DNA from: Petrimonas sulfuriphila
GTDB lineage: Bacteria > Bacteroidota > Bacteroidia > Bacteroidales > Dysgonomonadaceae
NCBI GenBank assembly: GCA_038561985.1
Contig: CP073276.1
Span: forward strand, 3,348,001 to 3,412,000
Length of the DNA: 64,000 nucleotides
Direction: 5' to 3'
A program made the translations under genes and the position numbers. Within the stretch, counting starts at the first letter, position 1. Every line of letters begins with the position of its first letter. This document shows positions 53,032 through 60,677 of this stretch, in pieces. The notes under the pieces were generated by a model. The model did no database searches, had not been told where the DNA came from, and was given only the letters and a program-made list of their open reading frames with translations.

Positions 53032-53106
53032 TTGTACATCAAAACCGACTTTTACAGGTCGAGATGACATTACTGCCTGATGTTCTCAGCTTCAGGCTTT
53101 TTTATT
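53032..53106 (+). promoter_or_regulatory. trpB promoter and attenuator-like leader
   Basis: A -7 box TACTTTTG (53030-53037) precedes a leader of about 100 nt. Terminator: GCCTGA (53075-53080) / TCAGGC (53092-53097) followed by TTTTTT. Competing hairpin: GAGA-UG-ACAU (53061-53070) pairs with AUGUUCUC (53080-53087), covering half of the terminator. A third small stem CGAC/GTCG lies at 53046-53061. A 14-codon frame begins at ATG 53064 and stops at the end of the T run; it has no Trp codon. A Bacteroidetes trp leader motif (Bacteroid-trp) has been described, but I cannot check whether this matches it. Confidence 0.65.
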
Positions 53107-53142
53107 AGCATCCAAAGAAACGAAAATAAAAAAATACAGCTG

Positions 53143-54489
53143 ATGAAAACAAAGAAATTTTTATTACCCGAGAGGGAGATTCCCACGCATTGGTACAATG
53201 TAGTGGCAGACATGCAAAACAAGCCGCAGCGGATGATAAATCCGGGAACGAAAGAACCGTTGAAACCGGAAGACCTGTTTCCGTTGTTTGCAGAAGAACT
53301 TTCCCGTCAGGAATTCAATGAAACTGACCGGTGGATTGAAATACCCGAAGAAGTACGCGACAAATACAAAATATACCGTCCTTCCCCGCTGGTGAGGGCT
53401 TACAGCCTGGAAAAAGCGCTGGATACTCCGGCCCACATTTACTTCAAAAATGAAAGTGTCAGCCCCGTGGGGTCGCATAAATTAAATTCGGCTCTTCCAC
53501 AGGTATATTACAACAAAATAGACGGTACAACCAACCTCACTACCGAAACCGGTGCTGGACAATGGGGAACCGCTTTGGCATTTGCCGGAAAGGCTTTCGG
53601 ATTGGAGATTGCGGTTTATATGGTGAAGATCAGTTACGAACAGAAACCCTACCGACGTTCGCTGATGCAGACATGGGGTGCGCAGGTAATTGCATCGCCC
53701 AGCATGTCCACCAAATCGGGAAGAAAAGTATTGACAGAACGTCCCACTTATCAGGGGAGCCTGGGAACAGCCATTTCAGAGGCGATCGAGCTGGCGATGC
53801 AGACGCCCAACTGCAAATACGCGCTAGGCAGCGTATTGAACCACGTTTCATTGCACCAGACGATTATTGGCTTGGAAGCCGAAAAACAAATGGAGATGGC
53901 CGGTGAATATCCCGATATTGTTATCGGTTGTTTTGGAGGAGGTTCCAATTTCTCGGGGATTTCGTTCCCTTTCCTGCGCCACGTTATAAAAGGGGACAAA
54001 AAGACACGGTTTATTGCTGCAGAACCGGCTTCGTGCCCGAAACTCACCCGCGGAACTTTTAAATACGATTTCGGTGATGAAGCAGGGTTTACCCCCCTTA
54101 TCCCGATGTACACGCTCGGACATAACTTTTCTCCCGCCAACATCCACGCAGGCGGATTGCGTTATCACGGTGCTGGAAGCATCGTAAGCCAACTGAAGAA
54201 AGACAACTTCATCGAAGCAATAGATATCCCGCAGCTGGAAACATTCGAAGCCGGCGTTCTTTTTGCCCAGACAGAGGGTATTATCCCAGCTCCCGAATCC
54301 ACTCATGCCATCGCGTCTGCCATTCGTGAAGCTAAGATGGCCAAGGAAGAAGGTATCCAAAAAGTAATCCTCTTCAATCTTTCGGGACACGGACTGGTGG
54401 ATATGAGCGCGTACGATCAATACCTGGCAGGCGATTTAAAAAATTACGAGATCTCAACCCTTGAGATCGAAAAATATTTACAGGATTAA
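53143..54489 (+). CDS. Tryptophan synthase beta chain, TrpB2 type
   Basis: 448 residues from ATG 53143; the frame is open 21 codons further upstream but this extension would cover the attenuator hairpin. TrpB makes tryptophan from indole and serine with PLP. The PLP Lys is in SVSPVGSHKLNSALPQ (residue about 110), and GCFGGGSNFSG binds the phosphate. The N-terminal extension (PEREIPTHWYNVVADM) and overall length mark the TrpB2 clade, which is often stand-alone without TrpA and can serve as an indole salvage enzyme. No other trp gene is adjacent. Confidence 0.9.
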   Translation: MKTKKFLLPEREIPTHWYNVVADMQNKPQRMINPGTKEPLKPEDLFPLFAEELSRQEFNETDRWIEIPEEVRDKYKIYRPSPLVRAYSLEKALDTPAHIYFKNESVSPVGSHKLNSALPQVYYNKIDGTTNLTTETGAGQWGTALAFAGKAFGLEIAVYMVKISYEQKPYRRSLMQTWGAQVIASPSMSTKSGRKVLTERPTYQGSLGTAISEAIELAMQTPNCKYALGSVLNHVSLHQTIIGLEAEKQMEMAGEYPDIVIGCFGGGSNFSGISFPFLRHVIKGDKKTRFIAAEPASCPKLTRGTFKYDFGDEAGFTPLIPMYTLGHNFSPANIHAGGLRYHGAGSIVSQLKKDNFIEAIDIPQLETFEAGVLFAQTEGIIPAPESTHAIASAIREAKMAKEEGIQKVILFNLSGHGLVDMSAYDQYLAGDLKNYEISTLEIEKYLQD

Positions 54490-54878
54490 GAAACTGTTAT
54501 ACAACATAAGCAGGCATTTCAGGTGAAAAAAAACAGAAAAATATTTGTCTGTTTCACTTCTGCTTTGTATCTTTGACATTAGAAAGATGAATGAGTTATT
54601 GCCGCATTGGTCGATTGGGAAACTCATCAATTACATTTTATAAACCGAGACTCGTTTTGGGTATTAATGGCGGGCCGCGCCTTCGGGTATTCCGATTTAT
54701 CGGAACGGCGGATTACAAAGATACCGGGACACTCAAATCCTGTCATAAGGAGTTTCGACTTATTCCACCGATGCGGCTTCTTATAGAAAGCAGATTAGCA
54801 AGCGATTACATCAATTTGCAGTCTGCTTTTTCAATTTTATCTCCTTTGCTGTCCGGCCGGTAAGCCGCTAAATTAACT
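54490..54878 (+). ncRNA. Candidate structured leader RNA of chrA genes
   Basis: 389 bp without a convincing gene. Promoter: TTTG (54544-54547), 20-bp spacer, TATCTTTG (54568-54575). The transcript from about 54582 would fold into several hairpins: ATGAGTT/AACTCAT (54591-54597 / 54621-54627), a CCUUCGGG-type loop at 54680-54687, TTCCGA/TCGGAA (54690-54695 / 54700-54705) inside a CCGC/GCGG pair, and a terminator AAAGCAGA/TCTGCTTT (54787-54794 / 54822-54829) followed by TTTTC. A 90-codon frame (54591-54863) has no family resemblance. Arms GTGAA..ACAGA and TCTGTTTCAC (54523-54557) overlap the -33 region and may be an operator or weak trpB terminator. Confidence 0.5.
54786..54833 (+). terminator. 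Terminator hairpin just before chrA
   Basis: AAAGCAGA (54787-54794) and TCTGCTTT (54822-54829) are exact reverse complements, with an inner GCAA/TTGC pair; the stem is followed by TTTTC. It lies 46 bp before the chrA start, so it must be regulated or read through if chrA is made from the promoter at 54568. Confidence 0.65.
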
Positions 54879-55439
54879 ATGAAACCTATCTTTAAACAAT
54901 ACTGGGAATTGTTTCTGGTTTTTTTTAAAATCGGAGCCTTCACCTTTGGTGGCGGCTACGCCATGGTTCCGTTAATCCGGAATGAAGTTGTCAAAAAGAA
55001 GAACTGGCTCGATGATGAAGAATTTATGGATATGCTTGCCATTGCTCAATCCATGCCCGGGCCGATTGCACTGAACACTTCCCTGTTTGTAGGAAACAAA
55101 AGGATGGGATTTAAGGGAAGTCTGTTTTCAGGATTGGGAATTATCCTGCCTTCGTTTCTGGTTATCCTGCTCATTGCCATTTTCTTTGTACAGTTCAAGG
55201 ATAATCCGGTTGTGGAACGAATTTTCAAGGGTATCCGGCCGGCTGTAGTAGCATTGATTGCCGCACCGTTGCTGGGCCTGGGAAGATCGGCAAGAATATC
55301 GCTGAAGAACGTATGGATTCCGGTGGCGGTAGCTCTTTCGGTATCACTGGCCGGGGTTTCACCAGTTTATATTGTCTTGGCAGCTATTTTGCTGGGGATA
55401 TTGCATTTCGCTCATGTCAAACGAAAGATCAAAAGCTGA
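54879..55439 (+). CDS. Chromate transporter half, ChrA domain
   Basis: 186 residues with about six membrane helices, one CHR domain. The family motif is FFKIGAFTFGGGYAMVPLIRNEVVKKKNWL at the N-terminus with AIAQSMPGPIALNTSLFVG following. Short ChrA proteins work as pairs of opposite topology; the partner gene begins 3 bp downstream. The family exports chromate or imports other oxyanions; the real substrate here is not known, as there is no ChrB or other chromate gene. Confidence 0.9.
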   Translation: MKPIFKQYWELFLVFFKIGAFTFGGGYAMVPLIRNEVVKKKNWLDDEEFMDMLAIAQSMPGPIALNTSLFVGNKRMGFKGSLFSGLGIILPSFLVILLIAIFFVQFKDNPVVERIFKGIRPAVVALIAAPLLGLGRSARISLKNVWIPVAVALSVSLAGVSPVYIVLAAILLGILHFAHVKRKIKS

Positions 55440-55442
55440 CGG

Positions 55443-56000
55443 ATGGAACTTTTGGATGTATATGTATCGTTGTTTGCCGCTTTCCTCAAGATAGGCCTTT
55501 TCGGTTTCGGTGGAGGGTATGCTATGCTCCCTCTTATTCAACAGGAAGTAGTGGATACGCACAAGTGGATATCTGTAGCCGATTTTACGGATATTGTCGC
55601 TATTTCTCAAACCACCCCCGGGCCTATTGCCTTTAATTCGGCCACATACATCGGTTATTCCGCTGTTACCGACATGGGATTCAGCACTTTTCACGGCATT
55701 ATCGGATCGGCTGTATGCACACTGGCTGTCAGCATTCCCTCGCTGGTTATTATGACGGTTGTCTGCGCCTTCTTCGCCAGACTAAACAACAATCCTTGGA
55801 TGCGCGCCTCCCTGTCGGTTCTGAAACCGGCTGTCATCGGATTGATTGCGGCAGCTGCACTGATGTTGATGAACAATTACAATTTCATCGATTACAAGAG
55901 TTGGATCATTTTTGGAGGGGTATTCCTGGCTTCCTTTAAAAAAGTAGATCCGATTTTGTTGATCTTCTTATCGGGTGTGGCAGGATTGATCGTATACTGA
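55443..56000 (+). CDS. Chromate transporter second half, ChrA domain
   Basis: 185 residues with about six helices. Motif FLKIGLFGFGGGYAMLPLIQQEVVDTHKW matches its partner just upstream, and AISQTTPGPIAFNSATYIG is the second family block. The 3-bp spacing suggests coupled translation and equal amounts. The last 109 bp overlap, on the opposite strand, the end of the acetyltransferase gene. Confidence 0.9.
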   Translation: MELLDVYVSLFAAFLKIGLFGFGGGYAMLPLIQQEVVDTHKWISVADFTDIVAISQTTPGPIAFNSATYIGYSAVTDMGFSTFHGIIGSAVCTLAVSIPSLVIMTVVCAFFARLNNNPWMRASLSVLKPAVIGLIAAAALMLMNNYNFIDYKSWIIFGGVFLASFKKVDPILLIFLSGVAGLIVY

Positions 56001-56479
56001 TAGGCCAGTCTTTCAGCGCCATTCTCCAGGTAGATGATTCCGCAATAGGAAAATCCGAGCTTTTGCAGTATGTTTTGCATCACTTTATTGTCTCGGTGTG
56101 TATCAATACGGATGTTACCGCATTTTTCCAGGCACCAGGAGATGCAGGTTGCTGCAACACCCTTGTGTTTTCCGGAAGAGGCAATGCGGTGAATAACCCC
56201 GTAAGGATCATCGTTCAGCCACGATCCTTCAAAGATATTAAGATAAGTGGGCTCCTCACCCACCCTAAAATAAAATGTTCCTGCAATCCCGTTATCTTCG
56301 TCCAGACAAACGTAACTGTGTTCCCGACCTATATCCTCAACGAGAAGTTCTTTTTTCGGATAACCGTCCACCCATTGTCCTGCATTACCGGTTTGTTGCA
56401 TAAAACGGCGTGCGGTCTCATAGATTTGCATTAGTTGTGGCAAATCGGCCGGTTGTGAGGGGTGGATTCTTATGAGCAT
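55892..56479 (-). CDS. GNAT-family acetyltransferase with an extended tail
   Basis: 195 residues. The GNAT fold is visible: IHPSQPADLPQLMQIYETARRF at the N-terminus, GIAGTFYFRVGEEPTYLNIFEG in the middle, acetyl-CoA loop-like IASSGKHKGVAATCISWCLEKCG, and DTHRDNKVMQNILQKLGFSYCGIIY. A normal GNAT would end soon after AYQY (about residue 165); here 30 more residues are read into the antisense of chrA, over 109 bp. Either the tail is real or the ancestral stop was lost. Substrate unknown. The topA stop lies 11 bp from the start. Confidence 0.78.
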   Translation of the reverse strand: MLIRIHPSQPADLPQLMQIYETARRFMQQTGNAGQWVDGYPKKELLVEDIGREHSYVCLDEDNGIAGTFYFRVGEEPTYLNIFEGSWLNDDPYGVIHRIASSGKHKGVAATCISWCLEKCGNIRIDTHRDNKVMQNILQKLGFSYCGIIYLENGAERLAYQYTINPATPDKKINKIGSTFLKEARNTPPKMIQLL

Positions 56480-56490
56480 AAGCGACCCGT

Positions 56491-58860
56491 TTATTTCTTC
56501 GTTTTTTTTGCCGGAGTTTTAGCCGTTTTAGATTTTTTTTGGGGAGCCTCTTTGGTAGAATCGGTTTTTTGCGTCCCGTCGTCAATAATCCCTTTGCATT
56601 GTTCAAATGTCAATTCTTCGGGTTTTTGCGATTTCGGAATTTTAAAATTTTTCTTGTTGTAAGCAATATAGGGGCCGTATCTACCGTTTAGAACCTGTAA
56701 TTCCGGATCTTCCGTAAACGTTTTAATGATTTTCTCCCTGTCCTTTTTCTCCTTGGCTTCAATCAGCTCAACCGCTTCTTGGGCGGTAATCTTCAAGGGA
56801 TCAACACCTTTAGGCAATGAAACAAATTTATTATTGTGACGGATATAGGGTCCGAAGCGGCCTACACCAACGGTCATCTCTTTTTCACGAAACTCACCGA
56901 GCGAACGGGGCAAGTCAAACAACCGGAGTGCCTCCTCCAGCGTTATGGTTTCTATCGACTGCGTCTTTTGCAAAGAAGCGAACAACGGTTTTTCTTCTTC
57001 ATCAGGAGTACCGACCTGCACCAACGGGCCATACCTGCCTATTTTAACCGATACCTGACGCCCCGTTTTAGGGTCTTGTCCCAGCACCCGTTCGCCGGCC
57101 TTGTGCTCCATCCTCATCTCCATGGTCTCTTCCACAATCGGATGAAACACTTTATAGAAATCTTTTATAGCGCTGTTCCACTGACGTTTACCTTCAGCAA
57201 TTGTGTCAAAATCTTTTTCAACGTTCGCGGTGAAATGGTAATCCACAATTTTCGGAAAAAACTCCACCAGGAAGTCATTCACCACCGTGCCTATATCGGT
57301 GGGCACCAATTTATTTTTATCGGTTCCTGCCGTTTCCTTTTTATCGGTATCCTTTATTTTTCCGTTTTTCAGGGTAAGGATGTTGTACAACCTTTCTACA
57401 CCGTCCACGGTTTTCTTTTCAACATACTCACGATTCTGAATGGTTGAAATGGTGGGTGCGTATGTTGATGGACGGCCTATCCCCAATTCTTCCATTTTGC
57501 GTACCAGCGAAGCTTCGGTATACCTTGGTGGACGTTGTGTAAAGCGTTCCGTGGCAATCGTTTCCTGCATAGGCAACACCTCTTTCACCTTCATCGGGGG
57601 GAGTAACCCTTCTTCATTTTCACCGTTTTCCTCGTCGGTACCTTCCAGGTAAACACGCAAGAACCCATCAAATTTGATTACTTCTCCCGTGGCAACAAAT
57701 TTTCCTTCGGCATTGGATATATCTATGGTGGCCACCGTCCTTTCCAACTCGGCATCTGCCATCTGCGAAGCGATGGTGCGTTTCCAGATCAAATCGTACA
57801 AACGCTTTTCCTGGGCAGTCCCCCCCGCTTCATGCTCGTTGATGTAAGTCGGCCGGATGGCTTCGTGTGCTTCCTGTGCACCTTTGGATTTCGTTGTATA
57901 TTTTCTGATTTTCAGGTAATTCTCCCCGTACTGCCCGATGATCTCGGCCTTGGCGGTGTTTATGGCAAGGGCCGACAAATTAAAGGAGTCGGTCCTCATA
58001 TAGGTTATCCTTCCCGATTCGTATAAGCGTTGTGCCACCATCATCGTCTGTGCCACGGAAAAACCAAGTTTTCGGGATGCTTCCTGTTGAAGGGTAGATG
58101 TGGTGAACGGTGGCGCAGGCGATTTCCTGGCCGGCTTGGTAGTAACATCTCCCACGCTGAAAACCGAAGTTTTTAGTTTTTCCAGCAAGGCCAATGCCTC
58201 CTCCTTTGTTTTCAACCGTTTGTTGTATTCGGCTTTTATCTCGTATTGTTGTCCGTTTTCTTCCTTGATAAACAAGGCCACAACACGGTAGGCAGCCTCT
58301 GTCTTGAAGTTCTGGATTTCGCGCTCACGTTCAACAATAAGCCTTACAGCCACCGACTGGACCCTTCCCGCAGAAAGTGCGGGTTTTATTTTTCGCCATA
58401 AAACGGGTGAAAGTTCAAACCCGACAATCCTGTCCAATACGCGTCGTGCCTGCTGGGCATCGACTAAATTTCGGTTTATCTCCCGGGGATTTTTTACGGC
58501 TTCCTGGATGGCAGGCTTGGTTATTTCGTGAAAAACAATCCGTTTAGTGTCTTTATTTTTCAAATCCAACACATCGTATAAATGCCAGGATATGGCTTCT
58601 CCTTCACGGTCTTCATCAGATGCGAGCCAGACAGTTTCTGCGTTTTTAGCGGAAGCTTTCAACTCCGTCACAACCTTTTTCTTATCTGCCGGGATCTCGT
58701 AAATGGGTTCGAAATTATTGTCTATATCAATGCTAAAATCTTTTTTCTTGAGATCACGGATGTGTCCGTAACTCGACATCACTTTAAAATCGCTGCCCAG
58801 GAATTTCTCAATAGTTTTTGCCTTTGCAGGCGACTCAACGATAACCAAATTCTTTGCCAT
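56491..58860 (-). CDS. topA: DNA topoisomerase I
   Basis: 789 residues. It relaxes negative supercoils. Toprim domain at the N-terminus (LVIVESPAKAKTIEKFLGSDF and LASDEDREGEAISWHL), 5Y-CAP domain with active-site Tyr in SGRITYMRTDSFNLS near residue 290, and the following GRPSTYAPTISTI block. The C-terminal quarter has two to three Topo_C-type repeats (GRYGPLVQVG, GVGRFGPYIRHNNKF, NGRYGPYIAYNKKN) that lack zinc-binding Cys. The tail is rich in Lys. A -7 box TACTTTTG lies at 58917-58910. Confidence 0.97.
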   Translation of the reverse strand: MAKNLVIVESPAKAKTIEKFLGSDFKVMSSYGHIRDLKKKDFSIDIDNNFEPIYEIPADKKKVVTELKASAKNAETVWLASDEDREGEAISWHLYDVLDLKNKDTKRIVFHEITKPAIQEAVKNPREINRNLVDAQQARRVLDRIVGFELSPVLWRKIKPALSAGRVQSVAVRLIVEREREIQNFKTEAAYRVVALFIKEENGQQYEIKAEYNKRLKTKEEALALLEKLKTSVFSVGDVTTKPARKSPAPPFTTSTLQQEASRKLGFSVAQTMMVAQRLYESGRITYMRTDSFNLSALAINTAKAEIIGQYGENYLKIRKYTTKSKGAQEAHEAIRPTYINEHEAGGTAQEKRLYDLIWKRTIASQMADAELERTVATIDISNAEGKFVATGEVIKFDGFLRVYLEGTDEENGENEEGLLPPMKVKEVLPMQETIATERFTQRPPRYTEASLVRKMEELGIGRPSTYAPTISTIQNREYVEKKTVDGVERLYNILTLKNGKIKDTDKKETAGTDKNKLVPTDIGTVVNDFLVEFFPKIVDYHFTANVEKDFDTIAEGKRQWNSAIKDFYKVFHPIVEETMEMRMEHKAGERVLGQDPKTGRQVSVKIGRYGPLVQVGTPDEEEKPLFASLQKTQSIETITLEEALRLFDLPRSLGEFREKEMTVGVGRFGPYIRHNNKFVSLPKGVDPLKITAQEAVELIEAKEKKDREKIIKTFTEDPELQVLNGRYGPYIAYNKKNFKIPKSQKPEELTFEQCKGIIDDGTQKTDSTKEAPQKKSKTAKTPAKKTKK

Positions 58861-58871
58861 TCATCTTGTTT

Positions 58872-58917
58872 TATATTCCCGTCGGGATATTTCACTTCAT
58901 TTTCGGTAGCAAAAGTA
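58872..58917 (-). promoter_or_regulatory. topA promoter and leader palindrome
   Basis: Minus-strand -7 box TACTTTTG (58917-58910). Between it and the topA start lies a near-palindrome (58872-58889, ATATTCCCG and CGGGATAT) that could form a hairpin just before the start codon. A weak -33 box (CAAA on the plus strand at 58933) is 15 bp away. Confidence 0.5.
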
Positions 58918-58945
58918 GTAATTTTGTATTAGCAAAAAGAATTTT

Positions 58946-59545
58946 TCACTCTTTTTCAATTTTTACGCCATAAATTTGTGAAAGGCTATCGTGTAACCGT
59001 TGGAATTCCGACTTCCGGATGCGGAGCTTCATCGTACAGCTCTCTTTGAAGTTCTGTTCCCAAGAAACCTCTTCAAATTGCTTCAGGGTACGCATCACGT
59101 CGTTAAGCAACACATATTCGAAACGGACGGTAAGAGTCCGGTCGATTGTCTTCTCAACAATTACCGCATTTCTGACGGCATCTTCCGCCGCTTCCTTGTA
59201 GGCTTTGATCAGTCCGCCCGTACCCAGGAGCGTTCCGCCGAAATAGCGGATAACGATGATTAAGACGTTGGTAAGTCCGTACGAATTTATTTGTCCCAGT
59301 ATAGGCCTCCCCGCGGTTCCGGAAGGTTCGCCGTCGTCGTTTGAGCGGTACTCCTCCCTTTCCGGCCCCAGCATATACGCCCAGCAAACGTGCCGTGCAT
59401 CGTAATATTTTTTGCGGTGCTCATCCACAATTCCTTTTACCTCCTCAGGCGATTCCACGTGAAAAACAAACGAAAGGAATTTGCTTTTTTTCTCGGTGAC
59501 ATAACCTTCGGCCGCCTGTTCGATAGTTTTATAAGTGTCTTGCAT
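58946..59545 (-). CDS. YigZ/IMPACT-family protein
   Basis: 199 residues. Two domains: the UPF0029 N-terminal domain with the family motif AEGYVTEKKSKFLSFVFHVESPEEV, then the SNDDGEPSGTAGRPILGQINSYGLTNVLIIVIRYFGGTLLGTGGLIKAYKEAA block; the C-terminal domain (about 135-199) is ferredoxin-like, as in elongation factor G domain V. Role is unknown; eukaryotic IMPACT binds Gcn1, and bacterial YigZ has been tied to RNA and translation. The start codon coincides with the predicted transcription start. Confidence 0.9.
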   Translation of the reverse strand: MQDTYKTIEQAAEGYVTEKKSKFLSFVFHVESPEEVKGIVDEHRKKYYDARHVCWAYMLGPEREEYRSNDDGEPSGTAGRPILGQINSYGLTNVLIIVIRYFGGTLLGTGGLIKAYKEAAEDAVRNAVIVEKTIDRTLTVRFEYVLLNDVMRTLKQFEEVSWEQNFKESCTMKLRIRKSEFQRLHDSLSQIYGVKIEKE

Positions 59546-60014
59546 CCTGCAAAAATATAAAAATTGAATGAAATGGATATAATATATTTTTTCAAGGTAA
59601 TTTTGTAAATTTAGGGGTTAGAGTTTTTAGCTTCAATATACACTTTACACCGACAAGTAAGGCGGTAGTATTAAATAAACCAGATAAGAACCGTGGATAG
59701 TATCAATTTGTATCAATTGTGTATACAATTCACTAATAGCACGCTATATTAAGCTGATTGCTTTTGTAAATTATAAAAAAAACATACCTTTGCGGTAATT
59801 AAAAACTCACAAATACTAGTGTTTCGCCTCGTCATCTTAGTTGTATTTATTACTGTTCCAGGCCAATAAGCACCAGAATAATGAAAAACGGCCGGCTTGA
59901 TAGCCTCCCAAGTAATAATCAATACTACGATGGGTAATGGTTTTCTTTGATGTTAACTGTTAATTACATATTTCATAATATAGAGATTCTATACGTTTGT
60001 ACCCTTTGAGAGAA
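59546..60014 (+). other. Upstream region of the ECF sigma gene
   Basis: About 470 bp with no gene. Promoter of the sigma gene: TTTTG (59762-59766), 18 bp, TACCTTTG (59785-59792). The leader from about 59799 to the start at 60015 is some 215 nt. It contains an 18-codon frame (59881-59937, MKNGRLDSLPS...) of unknown meaning. No operator repeat was seen. Confidence 0.5.
59550..59557 (-). promoter_or_regulatory. -7 element at the YigZ start
   Basis: TATTTTTG on the minus strand. Transcription would start near 59543, that is, at or within the ATG (59545-59543), so the mRNA could be leaderless. Confidence 0.45.
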
Positions 60015-60557
60015 ATGATACCTTGTGGCAATAAAAAACAACTAAAAAAGATTTACTTACAGCAGGCTCCCCGGCTAATAGTTTTTGCCAGAAAGTTTGT
60101 CGACTACTACACGGCAGAAGACATTGTACATGATGTCTTCCTTAAATTCTGCCGTGAGAATCCGGATAAATTCGACGAAAATGGAATCGCTCCTTACCTT
60201 TTCCGTTTAGTGAAAAATGCCTGTTTTGATCACCTGAAGCACCATAAAGTTGAAGAGTCTTATGTAGCTAAAGCCTGGACAGAACTGAAAATGGAAGAAA
60301 TAATGCGGCACGATTCGTATGAAAGAAACCTTTTGTATAATGAAAGAATAAATGCTGTTCACGATGAAATAAAGAAACTTCCGCCCAGATGCAGAGAGAT
60401 TTTTACAAAAGCATACCTTGAAGGAGAAAAACATACCAACATCGCAGAAGAGCTCAAAATTTCCGTGAGAACCGTAGAAACACAAGTTTACAAAGCCTTG
60501 AAAATTATTCGTGATAATTTAACACTTTTCCTATTTATTCTTTTTTTGTTATTTTAG
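60015..60557 (+). CDS. ECF-type RNA polymerase sigma factor
   Basis: 180 residues from ATG 60015 (upstream in-frame TTG at 59997 not preferred). Region 2: DIVHDVFLKFCRENPDKF and the YLFRLVKNACFDHLKHHK block; region 4: LPPRCREIFTKAYLEGEKHTNIAEELKISVRTVETQVYKALK. The C-terminal hydrophobic tail (LTLFLFILFLLF) is unusual and may bring the sigma factor near the membrane. It is followed by its likely FecR-type anti-sigma factor and then a TonB receptor with an STN domain, the standard trans-envelope set. Confidence 0.95.
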   Translation: MIPCGNKKQLKKIYLQQAPRLIVFARKFVDYYTAEDIVHDVFLKFCRENPDKFDENGIAPYLFRLVKNACFDHLKHHKVEESYVAKAWTELKMEEIMRHDSYERNLLYNERINAVHDEIKKLPPRCREIFTKAYLEGEKHTNIAEELKISVRTVETQVYKALKIIRDNLTLFLFILFLLF

Positions 60558-60677
60558 CATAAGGCTACATATTTTTGTTAATTTGAATACGTAGTTTTCC
60601 TTTTCAAATCGTATAATAGATAAAGGATGCTGCAAAATACGTAATAGCTTTTGATTATTGAAAGAAACAACTAACTA

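Noticed and set aside
54591-54863. 90-codon frame upstream of chrA
   Set aside because: No family resemblance, odd composition, and it contains the hairpin arms and the terminator stem of the leader, so it is more likely non-coding.
54879-56000. Chromate-resistance island
   Set aside because: Only the transporter pair is present; no chrB, chrC or other metal-resistance gene is near, and flanking genes are core genes.
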